DNA of 64,000 nucleotides from Allobosea sp. OK403 (GTDB lineage Bacteria > Pseudomonadota > Alphaproteobacteria > Rhizobiales > Beijerinckiaceae): contig NZ_FOQV01000003.1 of assembly GCF_900113835.1 (NCBI RefSeq), positions 744,001-808,000 of the forward strand, given 5' to 3'. A model generated the notes under the pieces. The model searched no databases, had not been told where the DNA came from, and worked only from the letters and a program-made list of their open reading frames with translations. Positions 24,351-33,359 of the stretch are shown piece by piece; within the stretch, counting starts at the first letter, position 1; every line of letters starts with the position of its first letter. The position numbers were made by a program, and so were the translations under genes.

Positions 24351-25115
24351 TCAGACCGTACCGGCATCGACGATGAAGTTCTGGCCAGTGCACATGCGCG
24401 CGGCGTCCGATGCGAGGAAGAGAACCATCGCCGCGATATCCTCCGGCAGGATCTCGCCCTTGATCGCCTGGGCCTGCTGGGCAGCCTCCCATTTGTCCGG
24501 CGTGACCCAATGCATACGCTGGCGCTCGGTCATCACCCAGCCCGGTGTGACGCAGTTGACCCGGATGCCGTCCGGCCCCAGCGCCCGCGCCAGCGAGCGA
24601 GTGAAGCCGAGCACCGCTGATTTCGCGGTCGTGTAAGCGATCATGTGGGGAGATCCCTTCATCCACGAGGTCGAGCTCAGATTGATCAGCGAGCCGCCGC
24701 CAAGCGCGCGCATATCGGGAGCAAGCGCCTGGGCGACGAACATCATCGGGCGCAGATTCACCGCGAACCGGTCATCCCAATATTCGGGCGTCACGGCCTC
24801 GAAGGCGTGACGCTCGTCATGGCCGGCATTGTTGACACCGATCGAGAAAGGCCCGCAGACGGCGCGCGCCGCCATGATCGCGGCCTGCGTCGCGGCGATG
24901 TCGCGCAGATCGACGGGCTGGAAAGAGACCGTTCCGCCGGCCCTGGCCAATTCCGCTGCAAGAGCTTCGCCGCGCTCACGATCCAGGTCGAGGAAAGCGA
25001 CCCTGGCCTTCTGGCGAACAAGCGCTGCGACGATTGCCCGACCGATGCCGTCGGCCCCGCCGGTGACGAGCGCGGCGCGGCCGGCGAGATCCGAGTAGAT
25101 CGCCTGCGCACTCAT
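24351..25115 (-). CDS. Short-chain dehydrogenase/reductase
   Basis: The 254-residue classical SDR has the cofactor loop TGGADGIG (18-25), NNAG (95-98), a Ser near 148, and Tyr161-x-x-x-Lys165. An acidic residue after beta2 (FLDLDRER) favours NAD. Its ATG overlaps the stop of the IclR-lactonase gene. In sugar-oxidation operons such enzymes turn an aldose into a lactone or reduce/oxidise a keto intermediate. The neighbouring lactonase supports an aldose-1-dehydrogenase-like role, but a later step is equally possible. Confidence 0.88.
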   Translation of the reverse strand: MSAQAIYSDLAGRAALVTGGADGIGRAIVAALVRQKARVAFLDLDRERGEALAAELARAGGTVSFQPVDLRDIAATQAAIMAARAVCGPFSIGVNNAGHDERHAFEAVTPEYWDDRFAVNLRPMMFVAQALAPDMRALGGGSLINLSSTSWMKGSPHMIAYTTAKSAVLGFTRSLARALGPDGIRVNCVTPGWVMTERQRMHWVTPDKWEAAQQAQAIKGEILPEDIAAMVLFLASDAARMCTGQNFIVDAGTV

Positions 25116-26860
25116 GCTGCGAATTCCGAGGCCGGCAGGCCAGCAACATCGACCGGCAGCGTGAACAGCCCGCCGGAGAAGGGTGCCTCCGCCAGGATGC
25201 GCGACGGCAAGCGGACGCGGGCGCTGGTGATGAACAGCGTCTTCAGGTCGTCGCCGCCAAAGGCGATACTGGTCGGGCGCGGGATCGGCAGGCGAACCTC
25301 GCGCGCCAGCGCACCATTCGGCGCATAGCGGTGCAGGCACCAGCCGTCCCAGACCGCGCACCAGACGAAGCCTTCGCTGTCGACGGCAAGCCCATCGGGG
25401 CGGCCGATAGTGGCATCGATCTCGGCAAAGACGCGGCGTCGCGAGAGCCGGCCCGTCTCCATCTCGAAATCATAGGCATAGATGCGGCCGGGCGCGGAAT
25501 CGGCGAAATAGAAGGTCCGTCCGTCCGGGCTCCAGTCGAGGCCGTTGGCGACGGTCAGGCCGCTCTCCCGGCGCTCCCAGGTGAGATCGGGCGCGATCGC
25601 ATAAAGCGAGCCGCTGGTGCGGCTGGCGTCGAGTCGCATCGTTCCCGCCCAGAGACGGCCCCGCCGGTCACATTTGCCGTCATTGAAACGGTTGTCGGGA
25701 ATCTCGGCCTCCGGATCGACCAGGGGGCTCAGCGCGCCGCTGGCGAAGTCGAAAGCCTCCAGCCCGTCCTGCGTCAGGGCGGCCAGGCCGCCGCCTCGGC
25801 GCTCGACCACCGCGCTGACCAGGCGCGGCAGCATGACCTCCTCATTGGCTCGCGTCGCGGGGTCGAAGCGGTTGACCGAGGGGGCGAGGATATCGACCCA
25901 GTAGAGCCGCTTCTCCCGCGCCGACCAGACCGGGCCTTCCGCCAGATGCGCGCCCCAGGGCAGCACGCATTCGACCTGCGGATCGGTGGCGCGGCCCGAG
26001 CGCGTGCTCGGCGTAATGTTCATCGGCGTGGCGCCGACATTGCCGGAAATCTGCCGGCCGGCGGCCATCAGGTCACGCCCGGTGACGTGGAGACGCTCGG
26101 CGGTCAAGCGCGAACTCGGCCCGAACACGCCGATCGCGGCGACCGCACGGCCGGTATGATCGAAGATCGGCGCGGCGACCGAGGAGACGCCCGCGACATG
26201 CTCCTCAAGCGAGACCGCATAGCCGCGCGCCCGCGTCAGAGCGAGATCGGCAAGCAGCGCGTCCTCCTGCGTGAAGCTGGCGTCGGTGAAGCGCTCGAGC
26301 CTGATCCGGTCGAAGATGGCTCGCTGCTCATGCGGCTGGGCGAAGGCGAGCAGGGCCTTGCCGCCGGCCGTGCAATGCAGCGGCGCGCGACGGCCGATCT
26401 CAATGCGGAAGCCATAGGCGCCGCCGCGGCTGCGCTGGTCGATGTAAAGCGCCTCGTCATTGTCGATCGCGCAGAGGGCCGCCGTCTCGCGAGTCTCGTC
26501 GGCGAGGCGTTCGAGTACGGGGGCAGCCGCGCCGCGCAGATCGAAGGATTCCCAGACGCGATGCGCCAGCTCGAACAGCCGGTGCCCGAGCCGATAGGTA
26601 TTGTCGCTGTCCTCCTGGCGGATGAGCCGGAACAGCACCAGCGTGTTGAGCAGGCGCGCGAGCGTGCCCTTGGGCAGGCCGGTCGCGGCCTGAAGGTCCT
26701 TGAAACGCGGCGGCGAAGGTGCCTCCCCGATCACGTCGAGCAGATAGAGGCCCTTGGCGAGGGCCGCCGCGCCGATCGGAACGTCGCGCTCATCCGGTTT
26801 CAGGACCTGCGCTTCGCCCGCGCCTGCGCCGCCTCTTCGATCATGCGGTCGAACGTCCAT
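25112..26860 (-). CDS. IclR-type regulator fused to SMP-30/gluconolactonase-like enzyme
   Basis: One uninterrupted frame of 582 residues encodes two proteins that are normally separate. Residues about 25-275 form an IclR regulator: winged helix FKDLQAATGLPKGTLARLLN, then the effector domain ending AAIGVFGPSSRLTAERL. Residues about 290-582 are an SMP-30/gluconolactonase propeller: Glu in HLAEGPVW, FNDGKCDRRGRLWAGTM, NGLDWSPDG and GRPDGLAVDSEG, which carry the usual metal ligands. Lactonases open sugar lactones to aldonates. The fusion suggests a regulator that also processes, or senses through, its own pathway lactone. The start at 26860 overlaps the upstream gene by 61 bases, and no alternative ATG or GTG lies before the HTH. 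Confidence 0.85.
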   Translation of the reverse strand: MDVRPHDRRGGAGAGEAQVLKPDERDVPIGAAALAKGLYLLDVIGEAPSPPRFKDLQAATGLPKGTLARLLNTLVLFRLIRQEDSDNTYRLGHRLFELAHRVWESFDLRGAAAPVLERLADETRETAALCAIDNDEALYIDQRSRGGAYGFRIEIGRRAPLHCTAGGKALLAFAQPHEQRAIFDRIRLERFTDASFTQEDALLADLALTRARGYAVSLEEHVAGVSSVAAPIFDHTGRAVAAIGVFGPSSRLTAERLHVTGRDLMAAGRQISGNVGATPMNITPSTRSGRATDPQVECVLPWGAHLAEGPVWSAREKRLYWVDILAPSVNRFDPATRANEEVMLPRLVSAVVERRGGGLAALTQDGLEAFDFASGALSPLVDPEAEIPDNRFNDGKCDRRGRLWAGTMRLDASRTSGSLYAIAPDLTWERRESGLTVANGLDWSPDGRTFYFADSAPGRIYAYDFEMETGRLSRRRVFAEIDATIGRPDGLAVDSEGFVWCAVWDGWCLHRYAPNGALAREVRLPIPRPTSIAFGGDDLKTLFITSARVRLPSRILAEAPFSGGLFTLPVDVAGLPASEFAA

Positions 26861-27792
26861 CGCGGTTCATATCCCAGTTCAGTCCGAATCCTGGCGTTCG
26901 ACGTCCGATAGAAGACGCCGCTGCCCGGCAGGTCGATGGTCTTCAGGGGAAGCCCCGTCAACTCCGCCATCCCCGGCAAAGCTGCGGCAAAATCGGCGGG
27001 CTCGGTCGCACCGAGATTATAGGTCCGGCCGGCCGCCGCCTCATGGTCGAGCGCGAGCAGGATGCCGTCCACCATGTCGCGGGTGTCGGTGATGTGCATC
27101 TGGAAGGGGCGCCCCGCCTCGTTGCGCGACAGCACGAGCGCCTCGCGGCCATCATCGGCCTGCTTCAACACGGCGACGGCGCCCATGTTACCGAAGCCCT
27201 CCTGCTGCCGGATCTTCGGATGCAGGAAGAAGCGCGGGCCGGAAAAGACGCTTTCCGGATCGAGCAATTCGGCGGCGTCCTGCGTATGCGAAAAGCGCAG
27301 GATCGTCGCAGGCGTGCCGCTGACGCGCTCGAAGAAGCGCACCAGTTCCTCGCCCAGGAGCTTGCTCAAGCCATAGGGCGAGCGCGGCTTCAGCGGATGG
27401 TCTTCGTCGAGCGGCAGATAATCGGGAACATTCTCGGGATAGACCTCGCCGGAGCTGGCGAAGACGAGCCGACGCGGCTTCACGCGCGCGGCCTCCTCCA
27501 GCAGCACGCGCGTGCCCTCGACATTGGCGCGGAACAGCCTGTCGCCGTCAGTCGGCAGCCAGGACATGAAGGCGCCGAGGTGGAGGATGGCGTCAGTGCG
27601 ATTCACCGCATCCTTAGCTGCGGCCTGGTCATCGAAGCCGCCGAGCACTTCGCGATAGGCGGGGTGCTCGATTCCGGCCGGGCGCAGATCGAAGCCCGTG
27701 ACCTCGCGGCCGGCATCGAGCAGGCACCGGACCAGTTTCGAGCCGACACGGCCGGCGCTGCCGGTGACGAGAATGCGCGCCGCGACGGTCAC
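26800..27792 (-). CDS. NAD-dependent epimerase/dehydratase-family sugar dehydrogenase
   Basis: The 330-residue extended SDR has VTGSAGRVGSKL (9-20) as nucleotide loop, FASSGEVYPE near 111 with the catalytic Ser, and Tyr140-GLS-Lys144. Family members act on nucleotide sugars or, as uronate dehydrogenase and related enzymes, oxidise free sugars to lactones. The operon has a lactonase and two dehydratase/aldolase-type enzymes, so a sugar-1-dehydrogenase role is attractive but unproven. Its GTG start overlaps the ATPase stop (GTGA). Confidence 0.82.
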   Translation of the reverse strand: MTVAARILVTGSAGRVGSKLVRCLLDAGREVTGFDLRPAGIEHPAYREVLGGFDDQAAAKDAVNRTDAILHLGAFMSWLPTDGDRLFRANVEGTRVLLEEAARVKPRRLVFASSGEVYPENVPDYLPLDEDHPLKPRSPYGLSKLLGEELVRFFERVSGTPATILRFSHTQDAAELLDPESVFSGPRFFLHPKIRQQEGFGNMGAVAVLKQADDGREALVLSRNEAGRPFQMHITDTRDMVDGILLALDHEAAAGRTYNLGATEPADFAAALPGMAELTGLPLKTIDLPGSGVFYRTSNARIRTELGYEPRWTFDRMIEEAAQARAKRRS

Positions 27793-28916
27793 CGGATCGC
27801 CTCCTGCGTCACCGCGTCGAAGACGTGCAGCCGGGCCGGATCGAAGGAGAGCGTCAAGCGCTCCGCGAGCGGCGCGCCATCGGGATTGATCAATCGCGCG
27901 ATCAGCACATTGCCACGGCCATCCTCATCGGCGGCCGCGTGCGGCGCCTGCCCGACCCGGTTCTCCGGCGGCAGGTCGACATAGACATATTGCTCACTAC
28001 CGAGGCTCTCGACGAGGCGCGGCTGAACCTCGAAGGTCACCGCCCCGGCCCCCAGCGCGAGGTGCTCAGGCCGCAGACCGAGGACGACATCCCGGCCCGC
28101 AAGCGTGGAGGCGTTCGCCACCGGCAACAGCACCTCCTGGCCGAAGAGACGGACCTCGGCGCCATTCCCGGTCGAGGTCACCGGAGACTGCAGGAAATTC
28201 ATCCCCGGCGAGCCGATGAAGCCGGCGACGAAGAGATTGGCCGGCTCGCGGAACATCGTGTCGGGATGGGCGATCTGCTGGATCTCGCCGTCCTTCATGA
28301 TGACGATGCGGTCGGCCATCGTCATGGCTTCGGTCTGGTCATGGGTGACATAGATGGTGGTGACGCCGAGGCGCTTGTGCAGGGCGCTGATCTCGGCGCG
28401 GGTATGGACGCGCAATTTGGCGTCGAGATTGGAGAGCGGCTCGTCCATCAGGAAGGCGAGCGGCTCGCGCACGATGGCGCGCCCGAGCGCGACGCGCTGG
28501 CGCTGGCCGCCCGACAATGCACGCGGCCGCCGATCGAGCAGATGGTCGATGCCGAGGATTTTCGCGGCCTGCGTGACGCGCCTGTCGATCTCGCCGGCCT
28601 CGGTCCCGCGCATCTTCAGGCCGAAGCCCATATTTTTGCGCACGGTCAGATGCGGATAGAGCGCGTAGTTCTGGAAAACCATGGCGATGTCGCGATCGCC
28701 CGGCGCGAGGTCCGTGACGTCGCGCTCGCCGATCGTGACCTTGCCGGACGAGGCCTCCTCGAGCCCGGCCAGGATCTTCAGCATGGTCGACTTGCCGCAG
28801 CCGGAGGGGCCGACCAGGACGACGAATTCGCCATCAGCGATGTCGAGGGAAAAGTCCTTGAGAACGGTGAGCCCGCCATAGGATTTCGTGACGTGCTCGA
28901 TGCGTATGCCGGCCAT
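27789..28916 (-). CDS. Sugar ABC transporter ATP-binding protein (UgpC/MsmX/MalK type)
   Basis: The 375-residue ATPase has Walker A GPSGCGKST (36-44), signature LSGGQRQRVALGRAI, Walker B AFLMDEPLSNLDAKLR, the switch His in YVTHDQTEAMTM, and a C-terminal OB/TOBE regulatory domain of about 130 residues. It energises the CUT1 importer formed with the two permeases and binding protein encoded just upstream. The TOBE part contains VVLGLRPEHLALG, typical of the family. Confidence 0.95.
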   Translation of the reverse strand: MAGIRIEHVTKSYGGLTVLKDFSLDIADGEFVVLVGPSGCGKSTMLKILAGLEEASSGKVTIGERDVTDLAPGDRDIAMVFQNYALYPHLTVRKNMGFGLKMRGTEAGEIDRRVTQAAKILGIDHLLDRRPRALSGGQRQRVALGRAIVREPLAFLMDEPLSNLDAKLRVHTRAEISALHKRLGVTTIYVTHDQTEAMTMADRIVIMKDGEIQQIAHPDTMFREPANLFVAGFIGSPGMNFLQSPVTSTGNGAEVRLFGQEVLLPVANASTLAGRDVVLGLRPEHLALGAGAVTFEVQPRLVESLGSEQYVYVDLPPENRVGQAPHAAADEDGRGNVLIARLINPDGAPLAERLTLSFDPARLHVFDAVTQEAIR

Positions 28917-28931
28917 GGTCGGTCCTGGTCC

Positions 28932-29762
28932 TTACTTGTCCGAGCCGGCCGTGAGGCCGCCGACGAGATAGCGTTCGAGGAAGAGGTAGATCAGCAGGAT
29001 CGGCAGGGCGACGAGGATCGAGGCGGCCGATATGTCGCTCCAGTTGCTGACATATTCGCCCTTCATCGTGGTGATGCCGAGATTGGCGGTCCAGTTGGTC
29101 TGGGCATTGGTCAGGAAGGTGCGCGCATAGGCGTAGTCCGACCAGGACAGCACGAAGCCGTAGAGCGCGGTCGCAGCCAGGCCCGGCGCCGAGACCGGCA
29201 GGATCACTCGGACCATGGCGCCGAGCGGCGAGCAGCCATCGACCATGGCGGCCTGCTCGAGCTCGCGCGGGATCGTGTCGAAATAGCCCTTCAGCATCCA
29301 GGTGGTGAAGGGGATGATCAGCGTCGCATGCGCCAGGATGATCGACCATAGGCTGCCGATCAGCTCCAGCTGCCGGAAGATGCCGAAGAGGGGGATGACC
29401 AAGAGAGTCGCCGGCAGCATCTTCGCGGTCAGGATGAACAGGCCCAGCGATTGGCCGCCGCGGACCTTGAAGCGCGACAGGCTGTAGCCCGCCAGCACGG
29501 ACACCGTCATCGACAAGGTGACGGCGCCGATCGCGGCCAGCGCCGAATTGCCGAGCCATTGCAGGATCGGTCGCTCCGCCAGGATCTGGGCGAAGACGCC
29601 CCAGCGCGGCTGATCGGGCCAGAATTTCGGCGGCAACTGGCGCAATTGGTCGGGCTCGGAGAGCGCGGTGACGACGAGCCAATAGATCGGGAAGACCAAC
29701 AGCGCGCAGGTCAGGATCGCCGTGGCGTAGAGGAGGACGCTGTCGAGGCGGTTTCGTTTCAT
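28932..29762 (-). CDS. Sugar ABC transporter permease (MalG-like)
   Basis: The 276-residue inner-membrane protein opens with a membrane helix (LLYATAILTCALLVFPIYWL), a periplasmic loop, and about five further helices. The EAA loop reads ELEQAAMVDGCSPLGAMVRV. It is the second permease of the CUT1 importer and lies 10 bases before the first permease's stop, in the usual order SBP-MalF-MalG-MalK. Confidence 0.93.
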   Translation of the reverse strand: MKRNRLDSVLLYATAILTCALLVFPIYWLVVTALSEPDQLRQLPPKFWPDQPRWGVFAQILAERPILQWLGNSALAAIGAVTLSMTVSVLAGYSLSRFKVRGGQSLGLFILTAKMLPATLLVIPLFGIFRQLELIGSLWSIILAHATLIIPFTTWMLKGYFDTIPRELEQAAMVDGCSPLGAMVRVILPVSAPGLAATALYGFVLSWSDYAYARTFLTNAQTNWTANLGITTMKGEYVSNWSDISAASILVALPILLIYLFLERYLVGGLTAGSDK

Positions 29763-29772
29763 GGCCTGCCCC

Positions 29773-30678
29773 TCACATCGTGTCCGGAGCGCGCGCGATC
29801 ATCAGCCGGCTGGCAATGATGCAGACGATCAGGGTGATGACGCCGATGGCCGAGGCGTAGCCCATCTTGAAGAAGCCGAAGGCCTGCTCATAGGTCATGA
29901 TCGAGAGGCTCTGCGTTGCCTTCAGCGGGCCGCCGCCGGTCAGCACGTAGATGATCGAGAAGTCGCGGAAGACCCAGAGCATCACCAGCACGAGCGTGAC
30001 GCCGAGCACCGGCATCAGCGAGGGGATGGTGATGTTGAGCAAGCGCTGCCAGGCGCTGGCTCCATCGACGCGGGCGGCGTTGTAGAAGTCCTCCGGGATC
30101 GACTGGAGCCCGGCCAGCAGCATGATCGAGACGAAGGGATAGCCCTTCCAGATCATGACGACGCAGACGACGGCGAAGGAGGCACTGGGCGAGGAGAACC
30201 AGTTGATCGTGGTGTCGACCAGCCCGAGCTTGATGAAGATCCAGTTCATCAGGCCAAAGGAGGAATCGAACAGCCAGGCGAAGATCACGACGGCGATGAC
30301 CTCGGGCACGGCCCAGGGCAAGGCGACGAGGAGGCGAGCCAGGGCCTGGCCCTTGAAGCGGTTGTTGACGAGGAGCGCGGTCGCCATGCCGAGCAGGAAA
30401 CAGCCGGTGCTGACGATGACGACGAGCTTGAAGGTGACCCAGCAGGCGTTCCAGAAATCCTCGGAGGCGAAGAGGCGCTCGTAATTGGCCGTAGTGAAGG
30501 GCCGGCGCGCCTGGTCGAGCCTGGCGATGTTGACGTTCTGGAAGGAGAGATCGACCGAGACGAAGAGCGGGTAGACGATGATCAACCCGATCAGCAGCAC
30601 CGCCGGCGCGAGCAGAAGATAGCCGAGCCAGTGCCGGCGGCTCGGACGCGCGAGATCCAGGAACGCGGCTCTGGGCAT
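29773..30678 (-). CDS. Sugar ABC transporter permease (MalF-like)
   Basis: The 301-residue protein starts MPRAAFLDLARPSRRHW, followed by a first membrane helix (LGYLLLAPAVLLIGLIIVYP) and the FQNVNI loop typical of CUT1 permeases. The EAA loop is FYNAARVDGASAWQRLLNI. The frame is open a further 45 codons upstream into a palindromic repeat; the chosen ATG avoids this. It forms the channel with the MalG-like protein. Confidence 0.92.
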   Translation of the reverse strand: MPRAAFLDLARPSRRHWLGYLLLAPAVLLIGLIIVYPLFVSVDLSFQNVNIARLDQARRPFTTANYERLFASEDFWNACWVTFKLVVIVSTGCFLLGMATALLVNNRFKGQALARLLVALPWAVPEVIAVVIFAWLFDSSFGLMNWIFIKLGLVDTTINWFSSPSASFAVVCVVMIWKGYPFVSIMLLAGLQSIPEDFYNAARVDGASAWQRLLNITIPSLMPVLGVTLVLVMLWVFRDFSIIYVLTGGGPLKATQSLSIMTYEQAFGFFKMGYASAIGVITLIVCIIASRLMIARAPDTM

Positions 30679-30717
30679 GGTCGGGGCTTCTCCCTGTCGA
30701 AGCGTGTGGCGCGACAT

Positions 30718-30860
30718 ACCCCCTCTCCCCTTGCGGGAGAGGGTTGGGGTGAGGGGTCGCGCCGCCCTTGCGGATTGGCGGATCGCAGAGCCAACCAGAC
30801 AGCGCACAGCCACCCCTCATCCGCCCCTTCGGGGCACCTTCTCCCGCAAGGGGAGAAGGG
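30718..30860. repeat. Large intra-operon palindromic repeat, family D
   Basis: ACCCCTCTCCCCTTGCGGG and its partner CCCGCAAGGGGAGAAGGG, with CCCCTCATCC / GGGGTGAGGGGT arms, would make a very stable two-armed structure. This element type is frequent between rhizobial genes. It lies between the binding-protein gene and the first permease gene, where it could protect the upstream message or reduce read-through and so keep binding protein in excess. Confidence 0.8.
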
Positions 30861-30864
30861 ACGT

Positions 30865-32142
30865 TCACTGCTTCTGCAGCGCCTCGGCCTTCCGCTGCAT
30901 CGTTGCGGCCACGATCTTCGGATCGAGATCCTGGATGATCATGCGCTGCGATTCCTCCATGACCATCTTGGCGAACTCGTTGAAGACGAGCTCCAGGCCC
31001 TTGGGGATGCGGTCGACCTTGGCGTCGGCGGCCGCCTTGGTAGCCTGGACCAGCAGGTCGAAATGCGGCGTCTCCTTCGACGCGGCCGAGACGTCGGCGC
31101 GCGGGCTCGGCGGCGGCGAGGCGCCCAGCGTCGCGTAGCTGCTCTGGAACTTGTCCGAGGTTGCGATCTGGATGAAATCCCAGACCAGCTTCTTGTTGTC
31201 CTTCGGGATGTCGCTGGCGATGCCCAAGACGTTCGAGGAACCGCCGACAGGCGGGCTGAACGGCGACATGGCGAGCTTGATCTGGTCCTTGGCCTTGCCC
31301 TTCTGAATGATCGGCCAGAGCCACGGCCCGTCCGTCTTCAAGGCGATCTTGCCATCGGCGAACATCTGGCGGACCTCGCCGGCAGCGAGATCACGCGGCG
31401 TCAGGCTGTCCTTGACGATGGTCTTCCAGCGAGAGAGGCCCTCGACCATCTGCGGCGTGTCGATCGTCACCTTGCCGGCGTCATTGGTCCAGCGCCCGCC
31501 GGCGTCGAGCGTATAGTTCATCATCTCGCTCATATACTGGCCGCCGCCGCCCTTGGTCTCGTGGCCGGTGCCGAACTGGTCGATGATGCCGTCGCCGTTC
31601 AGATCCTTGGTGAGCTTGCGCGCGGCCACCAGGAACTCGGCGTAGTTCTTCGGGACCTCCAGCCCCTCCTTCCTGAGCATCTCCTCGTTATAGGCGAGGA
31701 AATAGCCGAAATAGAGCATCATCGTGCAGACGGTCTGCTTGTTGAAGATGCAGGTGTCCTGGCCGGCCCAACCCTTCATGTCGAGCTTGGCGTCCTTGAT
31801 GTAGCCGTCGAGCGGCTCCAGCCAGCCGTTATCTGCGAATTTCTGGAACTCGAAGGAGGCGAGATGGACGATGTCTGGCGGCTTGCCGCCGGCAAACAGC
31901 GTCGTCATCGTGTCGGCATAGGCGCCGCGCTCGACCTTGGTCCATTCGATCTTGACGCCTGGATGGGTCGCCTCGAATTCCTTGATGACCGAGCCCCACC
32001 AGTCGCCGACGCCGCGCTCATCCTTCTGCCAGGAGACGAATTTGAGGACCTTGCCCTGGGCGAGAGCGGCGCTCGATGCAAACCCCGCCGCCAGCGCCAG
32101 GGCGACCGCGGCAGCAGATAGAAACAACCTTGTCCTCGGCAT
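30865..32142 (-). CDS. Sugar ABC transporter solute-binding protein (CUT1 type)
   Basis: The 425-residue precursor has a Sec signal peptide (LFLSAAAVALALAAGFASSA, cleavage near ALAQ). The mature protein starts KVLKFVSWQKDERGVGDWW, a typical family 1 solute-binding entry, and has FAGGKPPDIVHLASFEFQKF and the hinge region GIASDIPKDNKKLVWDFIQ. GGGGAGG precedes the ATG. It delivers a sugar, oligosaccharide or sugar acid to the adjacent importer. The ligand should match the substrate of the dehydrogenase-lactonase-dehydratase genes in the operon. Confidence 0.92.
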   Translation of the reverse strand: MPRTRLFLSAAAVALALAAGFASSAALAQGKVLKFVSWQKDERGVGDWWGSVIKEFEATHPGVKIEWTKVERGAYADTMTTLFAGGKPPDIVHLASFEFQKFADNGWLEPLDGYIKDAKLDMKGWAGQDTCIFNKQTVCTMMLYFGYFLAYNEEMLRKEGLEVPKNYAEFLVAARKLTKDLNGDGIIDQFGTGHETKGGGGQYMSEMMNYTLDAGGRWTNDAGKVTIDTPQMVEGLSRWKTIVKDSLTPRDLAAGEVRQMFADGKIALKTDGPWLWPIIQKGKAKDQIKLAMSPFSPPVGGSSNVLGIASDIPKDNKKLVWDFIQIATSDKFQSSYATLGASPPPSPRADVSAASKETPHFDLLVQATKAAADAKVDRIPKGLELVFNEFAKMVMEESQRMIIQDLDPKIVAATMQRKAEALQKQ

Positions 32143-32189
32143 GACGTGACCTCCCCGGTCGTATTTTGTTTTGAATGCGTGTTTTGTTT

Positions 32190-33359
32190 TTAGTGTTTGC
32201 GCAGAAGCTCCAGCGCCGCTTTGGACGGCTCGACGCCCAGCCCCGCACCCATCGGCAGGCTGTAGAGGCCTTGGCGGCAATCCATGTCGCCGACGAGCAG
32301 CCGGCGATTGGGCTCGAAGATCGAGTGCTGGTACTCGTGGCACTCGACTGCGGCCAAGGCGGAGCTCGCGTGCAGGCTCGCGGCCAGGAACAGCCCGATG
32401 CCTATCGTGGCATGGGGAATGAGCTTGAGATGATGCGCCTGGGCATAGAGGCCGATGCGCATGAACTCGGTCACGCCCTTATGCCCCATCTCGGGCTGGA
32501 TGATCGCGCAGGCGCGGCGTGCCACGCGAGGCACCAGATCATAGACCGTGCGCCACTCCTCGCCCGCCGCAATGGGTGTCGCGACGCGGGAGGCGACGAG
32601 GCTGAGCCCGTCGAGATCCTCGGGCTTGACCGGCGCCTCGGCGAACCAAAGGCCGTGCGGCTCCATCGCCTTGATGAGCGCAACGGCCTCCTCGCCGCCA
32701 TGGACCCAATGCATGTCGCAAGCGATGCGCACTGATGGCCCGAGCCGCGCCCGCAGGGTCTCCATCTCCGCGACGACACCGTCATCGGCGACAGGCGCGG
32801 CGAATTTGAAGCTGTCGAAGCCCTGCGCCTGCCACTCAGCCGCGAAATCGGCGCGCTCGGCGCGCGTCGGCTTGGGCAGGCCGGAGATGTAGGCGGGCAG
32901 GCGCTCATGGCGCTGCCCGCCGAGCAGCTTGACCAATGGCAGGTTCGCAAGCTTGCCGCAGATGTCCCAGAGCGCGATATCGATCGCCGCCAGCGCATCG
33001 CAATAGAAGCCGCCGGTATAGCCGCGCACCCGCATCAGATCGTAGAGATCGTCATGGATCACGCAGACATCGCGCGGGTCGCGGCCGACGACGAAAGGGC
33101 CGAGCAGATCGTCGATGATCGCCATCGCGGCGCCGGGCGCGACGATGCCATAGGTCTCGCCCCAGCCGACCGCGCCGCCCGTCGTCTCCACACGCACGAC
33201 CACGGTGCGATCGACGACGGGATAGACCGTGCGATTGCCCTTGCGCACGACATAGCCGCGCTCGTTGACGGTCTCGCCCTCGCGCAGCGCGCCGAGATAG
33301 GGCGTGTCGCGCGGAATGGTGATCGAGAAGACCTCGACCTTGGCGACCCGTTCGCTCAT
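32190..33359 (-). CDS. Mandelate racemase/muconate lactonizing enzyme family, sugar-acid dehydratase
   Basis: The 389-residue enolase-superfamily enzyme shows the capping domain (LGALREGETVNERGYVV) and barrel ligands: Lys in SFKFAAP, Asp in IACDMHWVHGG, Glu in WFAEAPVKPEDLDG, Glu in AAGEEWRT, and the general base/acid His in IPHATIGIG. This set fits acid-sugar dehydratases (aldonate or aldarate to 2-keto-3-deoxy acid). The start overlaps the stop of the DHDPS-family gene by four bases. It should act on the aldonate made by the lactonase. The exact sugar cannot be read from the sequence. Confidence 0.88.
   Translation of the reverse strand: MSERVAKVEVFSITIPRDTPYLGALREGETVNERGYVVRKGNRTVYPVVDRTVVVRVETTGGAVGWGETYGIVAPGAAMAIIDDLLGPFVVGRDPRDVCVIHDDLYDLMRVRGYTGGFYCDALAAIDIALWDICGKLANLPLVKLLGGQRHERLPAYISGLPKPTRAERADFAAEWQAQGFDSFKFAAPVADDGVVAEMETLRARLGPSVRIACDMHWVHGGEEAVALIKAMEPHGLWFAEAPVKPEDLDGLSLVASRVATPIAAGEEWRTVYDLVPRVARRACAIIQPEMGHKGVTEFMRIGLYAQAHHLKLIPHATIGIGLFLAASLHASSALAAVECHEYQHSIFEPNRRLLVGDMDCRQGLYSLPMGAGLGVEPSKAALELLRKH

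Noticed and set aside
29761..32121. Open frame of 786 codons on the plus strand
   Set aside because: It is antisense to the sugar permease and binding-protein genes and even crosses the intergenic repeat; composition is typical shadow coding.
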